Shown here: positions 1-11,572 of the stretch, in pieces | Layout of the letters: the number at the start of each line of letters is the position of its first letter | Numbering within the stretch: the first letter of the stretch is position 1 | Program-made: the position numbers and the translations under genes | The notes under the pieces: model-generated | Databases searched by the model: none | What the model was told of the DNA's origin: nothing | Seen by the model: only the letters and a program-made list of their open reading frames with translations | Origin: Phascolomyces articulosus | Lineage: Eukaryota > Mucoromycota > Mucoromycetes > Mucorales > Lichtheimiaceae | Length of the DNA stretch: 64,000 bases | Reading direction: 5' to 3' | NCBI GenBank assembly: GCA_025677815.1 | Contig: JAIXMP010000008.1 | Coordinates: forward strand, 1,426,001 to 1,490,000

Positions 1-3000
1 CAGATGCTAACAAGTAAAAATATAACAAGATATCACCAGCCATTTCACGTCTTTCCTTATTTACTGGCAAAATAAAGTCTTGGTGTACTTGCTCGATCCA
101 GGCATCTTTAAATATGACAGTTCGCATAGCCAAGAATTTGTCCGCTATGTTGCGACATGATCTCAACATTAAACGATAAGATTCGACTGGGAATGGACCT
201 TTGAGACGAAATTCGTTCGGAGCATGTGATAATAATACGGCAAGTTCTGACAAAGAACGCTGGATCTTGAGTTCAAGTGCCATGAAGTTCTGTGTGGCGA
301 TATCTCGTTCTTGACGGATGGAAAGTGATTGAACATCTGGGGGTTGAACATAAACAGCTAGTAGTTTGCGATAGACCCAACCTAGCTGGATCAACAAATC
401 AGACAAGGATTTGCGTAATTCTGTCCTTGCTATTATTATTCATAGAAAATGATAATAAAAAAAGTGGTATAATGTTATATAAGCAGTCGTACAAGGTTAT
501 ACCCTTTGGCCCGCTTTTTTTTTTTTTTTTTTTTACATTTCTCTTTCGTGGGGACTTTTTTCCATATATATACCTTCATATGGCCACACATAGGAACTCA
601 TAAAAAGCCCAAACAGAACACCCACAATAATTGCAACGAATCTCTGCCAAGCAAGTAATTCTACAGTGATTCTGTTGGTTTCACGATCGTTATACTTGCT
701 AAGCATTACCAAGTTATACGCCAATAAAGTGAATTGACCAATTTTTCCATGTTTATGATGCAAAATAATCCAAAAGTTAGGTATCGAAAAGAGCCAAGTA
801 AGAATTGGTAGTATATATATATTGGCAGGAAACAGATTATAAAAGAGAGCAGCAGCAAATACACCAAGTAGAGTCGAGAATATTCTATATACTGCAATAA
901 CATTGGTCGCTCCAATGGTTGGATTCATTACCACCATAAGCTATATTATTTTTTACATGTGCATACATTATTATATCATCCAAAAAAATAGAAAATAGAA
1001 AATAGAAAATAGAAAATAGAAAATAGAAAATAGAAAATAGAAAATAGAAAATAGAAAATAGAAAATAAAAAATAAAATAGGGAAAAAAAGGGATCAGCTT
1101 TTCTTACAGTAATCAAAGCCCATTCCATACGCCATTGACGCAACCAAGGACCTGTGGATTTTAGAAATAATGGTGTTGCCAAAATGATTGCTCCCACAGT
1201 CGCCTTGATTGCATATCGAATTGTTTGTTGTTTGAGTAATTGAGTAAACGCCCAAATATTTAACATTAACTTTCGCCATCTTGTAGATGGTATTGGAGTA
1301 TGGAGGGTTGCAGCCATATTACGTTCGTACACTACGAATGTGCTGTTATAATGTCCATCTGGATACACTGGTGATGCTAATGCTGGCTTTTTGTGCATCC
1401 ATTTGAACCACCAACGACCACTTGGTTCTGTAATTTCTTGTCCTAGCTTATCAACTGAATCTACAAGATGGATCAATTCGGTAGCAAATTCAATCATATT
1501 AAATGCAAAAAAATAGACCAAAAATGCATCTTCTCCAGGTACGTAGACATCACCAGCAGCAAGGCTTGATTGATGATGAAGGTAAAGATTACGTACTGCA
1601 TGGCGTTGGGCTATTACAAATAATGTAACGGCTTTCGTCATGTTTCGCTTTAGCTTTTTGGTGCTCTTTTCACCTTTATCTGTTTGTAAGTGAAAGAGTG
1701 TTCGTTTACAGGTATATGCTAACGATTTGAGTGGTTGTCGAATTATATGAATAAATTCAATCAGTGAAGCATTGTTATTATTTTTATTATTACTACTGTT
1801 GTTATATTCGTCGATATCATTAAAATGCTGCTGTGGCTGATAACCGGAACGACGATGACGATGCCCATGATGATATTGAGTTTGTTGAGGTGTTGACATG
1901 GTTCGATGAAGTTGATGATCATCGATCATTGTCTTTTGTCTTCGAATTTCATCTTGAAATTTGCGGCGATGATATCCAGCACGAATATTCCAGATTCCAT
2001 CTGAATCATGCCGATCCTTCGGTTTCCGTTTTGTGTGTAAGCCCGCTGACATGGCTTGTCGCTCAGGGTCAGAACGAGTCCCAATACGTTCAAATTGAAT
2101 ACCACAACTGCTTCGTAAACCTCCAACATACTGTGCTAATCGATGCATACATGAAATCACGTCATCATATTCCTGGGCTACCTGAACAGAGTTTTTCTTA
2201 CATCCAAGTTCCAATTTAGCTTCATGAAGTGATTTTTGCAATGCTGTAAAACTATCCTGGTGTGACTCAATGGCTTTTTGTAGTTCGTTATTGGCTTCAA
2301 ATTGAGGTAAGTCTTCATCCATAGTAAATGTCTTGGTCAAAAGTTTCAATAAGACGCGATATGAATCAAGGACGAATTCAATGTCTTTTCTATTGTATAA
2401 AATGTCGCATTCCCCGGTTCATCAATAATTAGTTCTTGCTCATCTCTCAGTTTTCCATAAGTATAAAGAATACTACACACACACTCTCTCTCTTCTTTTG
2501 GTCATTCAATCAAATAAAAATCAAATAAAACAGAGGCTTACTTTAATTTGGTCACTGCTGATTCTGGCCAAAATAAAATGCAACATAAAACGGTAATGAT
2601 GGTGCCGGTAGCCACAGCGCTAGTAATTTCTTGAATACGAGTAATATCGAAATCACCTCTGTTTGCTGATCCTTCACGCACCACAATAATAAATATGATA
2701 ATAAAGCATAAACTGGATGCTATATTTTAAATAAATTGGTAAATCAATTAGTACTCTTTCATTATTTTATGGTCATTTCCTTCAAAAAATATATAATTTA
2801 AATATAGAAAAGAGACCTACCAGATGCCACAGGAGGTTTATTCCAATAAGCCTTTAAATATGATACAGTAAATGTTGCACCAGCAAGCCATACAAACAAT
2901 GAAAAGATATGTGCAATTATATACATATTACGGTCAATAAAAAAATCGGTCGTTAACATGGATCCAAGACAGATGGCCAATGCAAATAGAACATAACCCC

Positions 3001-3782
3001 ATCCATAAGCAGCCGCTTCTACCATACCACCCAAGGTTTTTGCTGGATTGAAAAATACAGTCGCTGTCGCAACTAAATGACTTGATGTTCGATTATGACC
3101 AATCAAATTATTCAAGAATGGTATAAAAGTAAACAATGATGCGAAAAAGTAGGCAAAGCTGCATTTGAGAACACGTTTTTGACGTATATCGAACTTTGGC
3201 CAAATTAACGCATACTTGGGTCCAATATATCCACGATGACGTGGATCGTTGTCGTCATTGTCATCATCACTAGAAGAACTGCATTCATCATCATCTTCGC
3301 CACTTGAACTTGTATAAGAAGATGCAGATGAATTATGATCCATGTACATGGCGGTATGATCTGGAAAACTTAACAAAGGAGTTCTATCGTCAATTCTTGA
3401 TGATGTAGCTGGTCGTTGTCTCGTTGTTGTTGTTGAGGAAGATAATGATACCCTGCATAAAAAACAACGATTTTATGCATAATTAAAAATCGTATTTTGT
3501 AACATTTAATTGTTTGCATAAATTTGCGTTATGTATCTTTTTTATTTCTTACGCTGCTTGTGTGTCGTTAATACTGGAAAGGGATATTTTACGTCGCTGT
3601 AAAGTACCGTCGTCAAGAATCACTTCAATCTCACCACTGGTAAATGACGGAGAAATATCATCGCGATCAAGCGATCGACCGAGCGATCGTGGAGGTGATG
3701 CTGAATCAATTGAAGTCGGTGAACTGGATAGAATAAATCTACTTTTACCATTGTTCACATTTCGTTTTTTTGGTAATGACAT
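1..3782 (-). CDS. Aromatic acid exporter/FUSC-like integral membrane protein (3' partial)
   Basis: Multi-pass membrane protein resembling the fungal ArAE_2/FUSC family (plant ALMT-like, Brefeldin A-sensitivity-related); transport of organic anions is inferred from the family only. Exons read on the minus strand: 3782-3553, 3452-2821, 2719-2542, 2389-1108, 940-574, 429-1 (continues off the window); phases agree throughout and give about 1039 codons. Residues 1-165 are Ser/Asp-rich and polar. Membrane segments start near residue 172. A first hydrophobic block ends in WPESAVTKLK and is followed by a long cytosolic region starting KDIEFVLDSYRVLLKLLT. A second membrane block contains WALITLMVVMNPTIGATN, then WPYEARTELRKSLSDLLIQL, which is the family hallmark. 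The acceptor at 2390 was chosen because it joins the two conserved motifs in frame. The C-terminus is missing. Confidence 0.85.
991..1067. repeat. Heptanucleotide tandem repeat (GAAAATA) x11 inside an intron
   Basis: Eleven head-to-tail copies of GAAAATA, immediately followed by degenerate A/T copies. They lie in the intron 941-1107 of the ArAE-like gene. Because the unit is 7 bp, reading through it yields a spurious 7-residue peptide repeat; the flanking splice sites show that it is intronic. Confidence 0.9.
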
Positions 3783-5217
3783 TCTTCATTTATTTTTATT
3801 TTTTTTTGTTAAGGTAGAGAGTAGTTTATTATTCTTTGTTGCCAGGTTATGAAGGAAAATGTTTTCAAGGATGTGTTCAGTAGAAAAAAAAAATTCCCTG
3901 CTGGTTTTCATGATAACAAACATCCTGTGTTTGTATGTTGTATCTTCTATATCAACGCATTTTAAAAAAAAGGTTTCAAGAGATTAAAAAAAACAATGGA
4001 TTTCGTGTTGCTGAACAAACCGTTTACGCAACATGACATTGAAGGGGTGGTACATAACCAGGATAAACAACAAACAGCAGAATTATGATCCAACATACAG
4101 AAAGAAAGCACATTCTCTTTTTCAAAAAGCTACTTATTTATATCAAAAGGTGAAATGAATTACATAATTATACTTCGATATATATAGGAGACACTTTATC
4201 AACTAACCACTGGATGCTGAAGAAAATAATATTCAAAAACGACTAAAAATCATTCCTACCTTGTTATACCGCCTGTTTTATCTGCAACTTTTTCACACAT
4301 ACATGTCCTTATTAACCAAAACAACCCAATTGACAAGGGAAATAGCTGATTGGTAGCTTTATATATATATATATATATATATATGTCATACCAACATGAA
4401 GTATGGGTGCATCTAGAAGATTTGTCTTCAATTGGTGTGAGATGCCTTGAAATACGCGCTCAGTAAGGTGTCCAAATATATGCAAAGTGATAAACAGGAG
4501 TGTTTTGTCGCTCTGTACTTTGTTACAATTATTTCTCCCGAACAAAATTCGAAACCATTGCTAAAATAAACAGGAAGCAAACGCTACTGCAAGTAGGTTA
4601 GTATCATGATTGTTTTACTTTGGGAGACGAACCCAAGTAAAAACCGGCTACTACTAGAAAAACTTATAGATTTGTATACGAAATAAGATGTGAAAGGCGT
4701 ACATACTCTTTTATATATGATCATTATTCAGGGGCCAATTTAATTATTACTGAATAGCTATGTTTTCCATCCTTACTATATTGCATATATGATAGCATTT
4801 TTGATTGGGTGTGATTACTAAATCTATATATTACTTTATTAGTATTTCTTCATACGTACAGATAGCATTAAACATCCTTTGACAACATGAGTGATTTAAT
4901 CGAGATAATAATACCTAAAAATTTACATACTGTCAATACACAATCCCCTCCTTGAGCATTATCTTTAATAACAAGTTACAAAGTTCGTTATGTTATGATA
5001 TCAGGAAGAAGTGAATTACATAATAAATAAATCATGCATTGATTAATAGATCTTTTCTGTTGAGAATTCCGAAATTATTTTTACCCCCTCTCTTTCTTTT
5101 GTTCTTTTTATTTTTTTTGTTACCAACCAACACAACTCACACACAACTGCTTTTTTTTGGCTGTTGTTCTTTTTCTTATCAAAACAATAATACCCACGTA
5201 TTACTTTACAATTACAA
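3783..5217. promoter_or_regulatory. Divergent intergenic region
   Basis: 1.4 kb between two divergently transcribed genes, so it must hold both promoters. It is AT-rich with scattered poly-T/poly-A runs and a pyrimidine-rich stretch at about 5085-5165 just before the plus-strand start. No coding potential beyond chance-length ORFs was seen. Confidence 0.5.
4361..4384. repeat. (AT)12 microsatellite
   Basis: Perfect AT dinucleotide run in the divergent intergenic region; no function visible. Confidence 0.9.
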
Positions 5218-6230
5218 ATGCAAAATCATAGTAATGGTCAAATCAGAACGATAGAAACTGTTTGTAAAGAACTTGACGCTTTAGCACTTACGTACCTTGA
5301 CAAGTTAGAAGAATATACCCAAACCTGGCAGATAACAACTAGTCAGTTACAGCAGGTAGTTTACTCACTTTATTTATTTATTTTTGTATTTTATTCCATT
5401 AGATAGAGATCATCGTTATTAAATTATATGAAAATTTAGGGATTCCTTCATTTAGCACATGCCAAATATACCATGGGTTCCCGGAAAATCTCACAATGTT
5501 CCTATGATGAACGAATGAAGGCACAAGCGAGAGTGTATGTATTGTACATATTCTTATTATTTATTTTGATCCATAAGATCTAACCATGTGAAATCCTCTC
5601 TTTTATTTAAAATAGTTCTGTGGATAAAGATGATAATAATAAAATCGTGCCTTTAGATTCAACCACAATATCTTCATCCACTGGTGAGGATATTACCAAT
5701 ACAACGACGACAACTTCATCCAATATAATAAAAAGAAAACCATCCTTGCGACAACGTCGACGCAAATCAGTTCAGCATTTAACAGAATGGGCACAGGATG
5801 AGAATTTGAATGATGCAGCCGATAAAAATGAATATGAAATGAATGAAAAACGACCTGGGAAACGAAAAAATAATAGTACAATAAAGACAACGGGTCGTAG
5901 AGATCCTTTACACTGGTTTGGATTACTTGTATCACCCTCTTTAAGAGTTTCTCAAGAACATTTCAAGACAGGTATATTAGCAATAGGATGAAAAAAGAGG
6001 GGATATATCAAAAGGGAAAAAGCTTCAAAGTGGTTAAATGAAAAGGTTAAACAAATTTTACTCAACTTTATACAAATATAGCAACATTGCAGATTATAGA
6101 ACAAACCAACTCTATCCGTGAATTAACTGCTTTGGAAGAACGATTTCGAAATTTGGAAAAGGAAAAGGATCAATTAATGGAACAGCAAGAATCAATAATA
6201 AAAGATGATGAGGACGATGACGATGATTGA
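5218..6230 (+). CDS. V-ATPase assembly factor Vma22/CCDC115-like
   Basis: Predicted ER-associated chaperone for assembly of the V0 sector of the vacuolar H+-ATPase (known role of yeast Vma22 and human CCDC115). Exons 5218-5355, 5440-5534, 5616-5971 and 6082-6230 give 245 aa. Evidence: N-terminal helix (LDALALTYLDKLEEYTQ), the family motif LAHAKYTMGSRKIS at the start of exon 2, a charged low-complexity middle, then DPLHWFGLLVSPSLRVSQ, closely matching the CCDC115 C-terminal signature DPLNWFG.LV..SLR. A C-terminal coiled coil follows (ELTALEERFRNLEKEKDQL), with an acidic tail ending DDEDDDDD. All introns are GT-AG with short lengths. The start is the first in-frame ATG. Confident on family; biological role is by homology. 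Confidence 0.88.
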
Positions 6231-6763
6231 AACAATATATATTTTGATAAATCTTTGTTTTTTTTCCCTTCTCAATTTTCAATCAATTTCCAAAAGAAAC
6301 ACAGAATCGATACTATACATATAATGAAAAAAAAGTATGTAAGAGTTGTGGCAATTTTATTATACAAAAGAAAAAAAAACTGGTTTTTCCGTTACTACCA
6401 AAGCATACGTTAATATAAAACGTGAAAGAATAATTGAGAGTTAAAAAAGAAGGGATACAGATATGGGGATAAGAAGGGTAAAATTCAAATAGCAAGGGTG
6501 AAGAAGAAAATGATGAAGATATATACTGATGTTACTACTGATGGATGATGAAAAGGGAAGAATAAGAATGAAAAAGAGGAGATAGTTGAAAAAATAAGGA
6601 CATCACTACTGTTTGGGTGTTAAAAATGAGGTTATTGTTTTTGCAAATATATTCAGTCAGAAAGTAATTTAGCAGGAGTGTATGGGATTACTCCGTGCTA
6701 TTTGTGTAGTGATGATGAGCTATGATATTGCAATAATGGCGCCATATTCCTAAAAGAACCTAC
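6231..6763. other. Convergent intergenic region
   Basis: 533 nt between two convergent stop codons; A-rich and G/A-rich tracts and nothing gene-like on either strand. It presumably holds both 3' UTRs and polyadenylation sites. Confidence 0.5.
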
Positions 6764-7346
6764 TCAATAATGGCCATTTTGAAGATCATTGTTTTGGTTT
6801 TCCATCACTTGTTGTTCACCACGACGATGTAAGTGTTCAAAGACTTTAGAATCCACAAGCTATAAGAACAAATATGAGTTTGATAGTATTTGTTAATATA
6901 TTATTTTCATTGACTATATAACCATTGGCAACTTTTTTATATTATATACCTGGAGTTTAGTATCCTTGTTTACTTCTGTAACAGCTTGTTCATGGATATC
7001 ACTAAATATTTAATCAGATAAATATAAAATAATGCTGGGTGAGACGACATCGCGTGACAATTTTTATTCTTATATTTTTTTTTTAAAAAAAAAATATATA
7101 TTAACATCCTTACTCTTTCACATCAACAAGTTCGTCACCTACTAAACCCCAATTGCCAAAACCTGCGCCAGATTTCTTGAGTGGACTACGGATATCCGTC
7201 AAACCATTTCTTTTAAAGGAGATTAAAGAAGAAGGTTTAGTTTTCTATTCTCGGGGGTTACAAATAACTTTATTGATAACAACTACTTACCGTGCTACAT
7301 GCTTTTCGTGTTTTGCAGCATAAGGATCCTTCTTAGTTCGAGTCAT
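6764..7346 (-). CDS. Stf2/Tma10-like small protein
   Basis: 99-aa protein of the fungal Stf2-like family. In yeast, members are linked to F1Fo-ATPase stabilisation, ribosome association and desiccation tolerance. Exons (minus): 7346-7291, 7209-7114, 7001-6950, 6859-6764; all GT-AG and phase-consistent. The N-terminus begins MTRTKKDPYAAKHEKH. The core SPLKKSGAGFGNWGLVGDEL matches the family signature K..G.GKGNWG..GDE. The tail is hydrophilic and Gln/Asn-rich (GEQQVMENQ), consistent with a hydrophilin-like disordered protein. No signal peptide or membrane segment. Too short and too split to be found as a single ORF; the model rests on the motif and splice phases. Confidence 0.8.
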
Positions 7347-7355
7347 TGTTTCACT

Positions 7356-7394
<39 letters not shown>

Positions 7395-7915
7395 ATTTAC
7401 CAAGTTATGATTGTTTGTTATGAATAAGAAGAAGAAAGAGTGAAGAGAAAAATGTTAGGAAGAAGAAGGGAAAAAAGATGAAAAGGGAAAAAAAGGGAGA
7501 TGGGAAATTTTATTCAATTGTGTGTGTTTGATTGTTGATGATGATTTTATTATTTGTGTTCTCTCATTGATGTTATTATTTCTCTCGCGCCCATTGCAAC
7601 TAACAATAACAATATCATAATAATAACAAATAATTAGGTAAAAATCAGTCTTTTGCAGGATATTATTTTATGTTTTGTCCCAATTTTATCATGTGGTTTA
7701 TAAAATCCTTCTTTAAAAGTACTATCCCCAAATCCACCCTTTATTATATAAAGCTCTCATTTCACCACCACCCCCAACTATAATAACAACAAATGAGAAT
7801 GATGACTGCATGGTGATCATAATGGTAATGGATGGTTAAATATTACTATGTATAGGGTTTTTTCTTTCTTCTTTGAATATAATGTACATAAATATAGAGT
7901 AAATAAATAAAACTA
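7347..7915. promoter_or_regulatory. Intergenic region with (AT)n(GT)n microsatellite
   Basis: 569 nt holding the promoter of the Stf2-like gene (minus) and the 3' end of the Iml2-like gene. A compound AT then GT dinucleotide run (about 7356-7394) lies just 10 nt upstream of the Stf2-like ATG, probably in its 5' UTR or core promoter. A purine-rich stretch follows at 7425-7505. No other gene signal. Confidence 0.5.
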
Positions 7916-10900
7916 TTAACTAGAAGTAGTAGTAGGTGCAGTAGGACTAGTAGGAGGAGGAGTATTGTTTGCTGTCGTGTTATTATTCTTTGCAGCCATA
8001 GCAGGCAAAGAAACAGAATAGCGCTTTTTGTCATCAGTAGGTTTTGGAATAGGTTTTGTATAACCTAACTCTTCTGCATGAGTCATGGCCAAGTTGAGAC
8101 GCTATATTTATGCATAATAAAAGCAGTGAGTTATTTCTGTTGTACACGTTTTGTTAAAAAAAGAAAAGTTGTTTTATCATGCTTACTACTGCGAGACGGT
8201 ATTCAAAATCATAAGTTGAGAACTCTAACGCCATTTCCCACACATGTCTACTACGGTCCCGATTGTTGACATGCCAGCATGCAACGCCAGCCTCCCTATT
8301 TACAAAATGAAATGCATATAAGTTTCAAATTTCGTGTCAATAATAAGAATGAAAAGATGTTATGTAATATAGAAAAAAAAATGTATTCATTTTCTTCGCC
8401 ATACAAACGGCAATCAAAACATACCAAAGTGCAAAAGGAACGACCCAAGTCTCTGCGTCCAAATTTTCCTTATGATCAATAATCCAATTCAACATGATGG
8501 TATTTTCTGCAGCTTCTACTTGTTTAGCATTCTGTAACGAAGCCTTCATCAATAAAAGAGTAGCCCGTTTATCAAAATGATCGGGAAGTGATGTTTCGGG
8601 TGCTAATTCTTGACTACGTTTATCATATTCTTCTTGTTCTTGGATTTGAATGGATTCCAATGCTGTATTGACCACTTTTAAACAATAATCCAACCCAGCC
8701 TTATCCATAAAATGGAACAAGTTCCAAATACACATGAATTCCAATGCAGGTGTATAGAAATCTAAATCTTGGTACCCACTCGATTGGAATAAAGTGACTT
8801 TCCGTAAAGCATAGGCATCAATGTCTGACATGCGACCGCCTAATTTTTTTACTACTAGCGAAGGCACTTCGGCATAAGCTAAAATGGCAGCACTTCGATT
8901 CCCGGTCATTTCCAAACAGGAACCTTGCATATATTTGCAAAATGCGGGCGACCAGTATTTTTCATTGTGTAAGTGTTCAAAGCTACTGGCAGCTTGTTCC
9001 CAGTTACCGGTAATCATATGGTTGATGGCAATCTCATATCGACATGCACTAGCAACGGCAACTTCGGCCCAATCGTTTTTCGTCATTTCGGCAGCATAGA
9101 GATAAGATTGTGTCGAAAGTGAAAGGTCAAGTGCGAGTCGGGATGTCCGTCCTGCGAAAAATAGATATAAAGCAGAGTTGGGATAGTAACGTTGTGCTTC
9201 CAATAAAGTTTCCATGCCAATTTTCGTGTATTGTTCAGATAAGATCTGTGGTGCAAATGAAGCCGCCGTTGTGTAATATGCAAGAAGCCTGTTAATATAT
9301 AGAGTTAAATTTAAAAAATCGTAACGAACATCTACTCATCCTTTTTCTCTTTCTTCTTTCTTAAATGATATGCTTACATGACAGTAGCCATAGGAGATCG
9401 TATACGTTTATTGTCTGCACATTCATTTAAAAGCTTAAAACCAAGCTCTTTATCAGGTTTCCAACCAAGAATTGAAACTGCTTTCCATATTTTGGCAGGT
9501 AATGCTGAAAGTACCAGGTGCACCGATCCGATTCTATTTTGTTTCTAATTGTATGAGTATTTTTTTTTTGTTCACATCATATGTCATTTTCTCATCCGCC
9601 AAGCAATTTTCTTTTTACCCAAATTGTACTCCAGAAATTGTATCACGGTCCATATATTTATGTGCTTCATCACCCATTGTTTTGTATTTTTGCCACACAA
9701 AGTTATAACTCGTATATGCTATATGTATGAATTAATAATATATTTGGTTAGGAAAAAAAAAAATAAAAGGTTAGTGTCGCTGAAAAAGAATAATGTAATA
9801 AAAACAAGAGTGCTTCTTTTGAATAGGTTGGATGATAAACAAAATAGACCATTATTTTACCTCGACGGAGATTCAGACCACATTTGACATAGCTCATGAC
9901 GCTTTCTTGAAGCAACTGTAGCACAGCGATCAATAAACAACATTCAGCTTTTACAACATGTGCTCTCAGTACACCATTAGGTGTAGATAAATCAGGAGAG
10001 GAAGGTGATGTGGGTGTTGTTGTACGAGTTGGAGATGTTGAGTCACGCTTAAAGTAATTATAATAACCAGAAAAGTAGCCTGAAATTCGAGATGATTTTT
10101 TTGCTGCATCTAATTGAGCTTTAGCGATATTATATGTTGTATTAAGTACACCGAGTGCCATTGCATAATCATGTTCTCCAGATGTCTATATTTGTTTAAA
10201 ATACACTTTGTCAGTTGCAAAAGTCTTTGGCATTTAAATAACCATATTGATCTATTTCTTTATAATTATTTTTTTTACCATCACAGCTAAATTACAATAT
10301 ATAATAATATTTTTAGTAAGTAAAATTTGAGATCAAACTATTGTTCCTTATCATGACTCGATCCTTTTCCCATTTTCTTCTTACCTTTCAGGAACGCCAT
10401 ACTACTTAAAGCAAGTGCATAAAGTGGATCTCTAAAAAATAGTTTATATCGGGTATTTGGATATGTGGCATGATGAGATTGACAGTAAGCCTTCAAATAT
10501 ATTGTCGCCTCTCTCTCCCATCTTTATTACCTATCTGCACGTTGTTCAAATAAAGTTTTTGCACTCATAAATCGATTATTGAACAAGTGCCTTAATCCTC
10601 GTAAGACTGCTTCGTCTGGATAGTTTTTTTTATATATATAAAATTTTGTTATTAACATGATTGGAAAAAAAAACATTTTCTATCTTCTCTATTTTTCGTA
10701 CCTTCTTTTTCTTGTTCGGCAGGTGTTAATGTATTTTCGCCTATTGTTTTTAAATCAACTGGAATAATTTCAATCAAATTTGCACCTGCTTTTTCTGGGT
10801 CAACATGGCTACTCATTCTTTCTGGTGTACTTGGACCACTTGAAGTAGGAGTAGGTGGTATAACATCGTTGAATTCATTGGAATGATAACCTTTCAGTGT

Positions 10901-11050
10901 TGTTGATGCAAGTTGAAGTGAAGGGTGAATCTTGTTTTCTTTTTCAACAAAAGAAGCTGCATTTAGCTGGTCATGCAATTGTTCAACGACTTGATCAGCA
11001 TCAAGACAATCACGAAACTCGTCGTCTTGGGAATTTTTGTTCACCTCCAT
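7916..11050 (-). CDS. Iml2/TTC39 family tetratricopeptide protein
   Basis: 742-aa member of the Iml2/TTC39 family. Yeast Iml2 acts in clearing protein inclusions linked to lipid droplets; the molecular activity is unknown. Ten exons (minus): 11050-10702, 10615-10531, 10431-10385, 10286-10279, 10185-9861, 9718-9619, 9533-9378, 9288-8425, 8295-8187, 8101-7916. Signature pieces: DEAVLRGLRHLFNNRF, DPLYALALSSMAFLK-AVM, KAECCLLIAVLQLLQESV, GVQFGIGSVHLVLSALPAK, SILGWKPDKELGFKLL, SALYLFFAGR, YLYAAEMTKNDW, and C-terminal TPR-like helices. An 8-nt internal exon (10286-10279) supplies AVM and restores the reading frame. Ser/Thr/Pro-rich segments lie in the N-terminus and near residues 190-215, and a low-complexity Thr/Pro tail ends the protein. 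Confidence 0.9.
10279..10286 (-). other. 8-nt microexon of the Iml2-like gene
   Basis: Minus-strand CTGTGATG, bounded by ...TTTAG and GTAAAA. It links exon 3 (ending phase 1 after FLK) to exon 5 (starting phase 0 at TSGEHDYAMAL), giving FLK-AVM-TSGEHDY. Without it the direct 3-to-5 junction hits an in-frame stop. The only in-frame alternative uses a later AG inside exon 5 and deletes the AVMTSG part of the helix. Confidence 0.75.
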
Positions 11051-11572
11051 TTATAAACGTACTTGTTTATATTTGTATTTATAAATATTTTATAGTTTTA
11101 CAAGAGAGAAAGGAATGATAATAAAAAAGGAAGAAAGCGGGGTAACGTAATAGTAGTAATAGGCTGCTATGGTAGCAAATATATAAAAAGAAACTGGATA
11201 TCTTGGTTGCTAAGCTATATATATAACAAACCCCACCTTATTTAAACCAACTTGGCTGCAATAGTGAAAAGCTCGTGGAAACGATTAGATTGTTATTTTT
11301 GAATGTGTGTAACGTAATACAGTTTTTGTAAATCTTGTTGAAGCTCCATTATAAAAGCAGTTGTTCGATTTGTTATAAAATATACGGTTATAAAGTAATA
11401 TATATAATAAGGAATTTTTTGATGGTTTTTTTTTAATTATCTTTTTGACACCTTACTATAATAAAGTGATTTATGTAGATTGGTGAAAAAAAAAGTTTGT
11501 TTTTAGGTCTGTGTGTGTGATTGTGTGTGTATGTTTTTGCTTTTGTGTATAGTTTCATGCATTTGTTCTTTT
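11051..11572. promoter_or_regulatory. Intergenic region upstream of the Iml2-like gene
   Basis: 522 nt between the Iml2-like start and the U1-70K stop, both minus strand. AT-rich with TATA-like runs around 11216-11226 and 11398-11408, and a T/GT-rich stretch at 11505-11545. No gene seen. Confidence 0.45.

Noticed and set aside
2390..2460. Apparent frameshift in the ArAE-like gene (an upstream reading frame runs into the gene and ends in a stop)
   Set aside because: Using the acceptor at 2390 (CAATAG) removes the segment as intron and joins WPESAVTKLK to KDIEFVLDSY in frame, matching the family order; no frameshift is needed.
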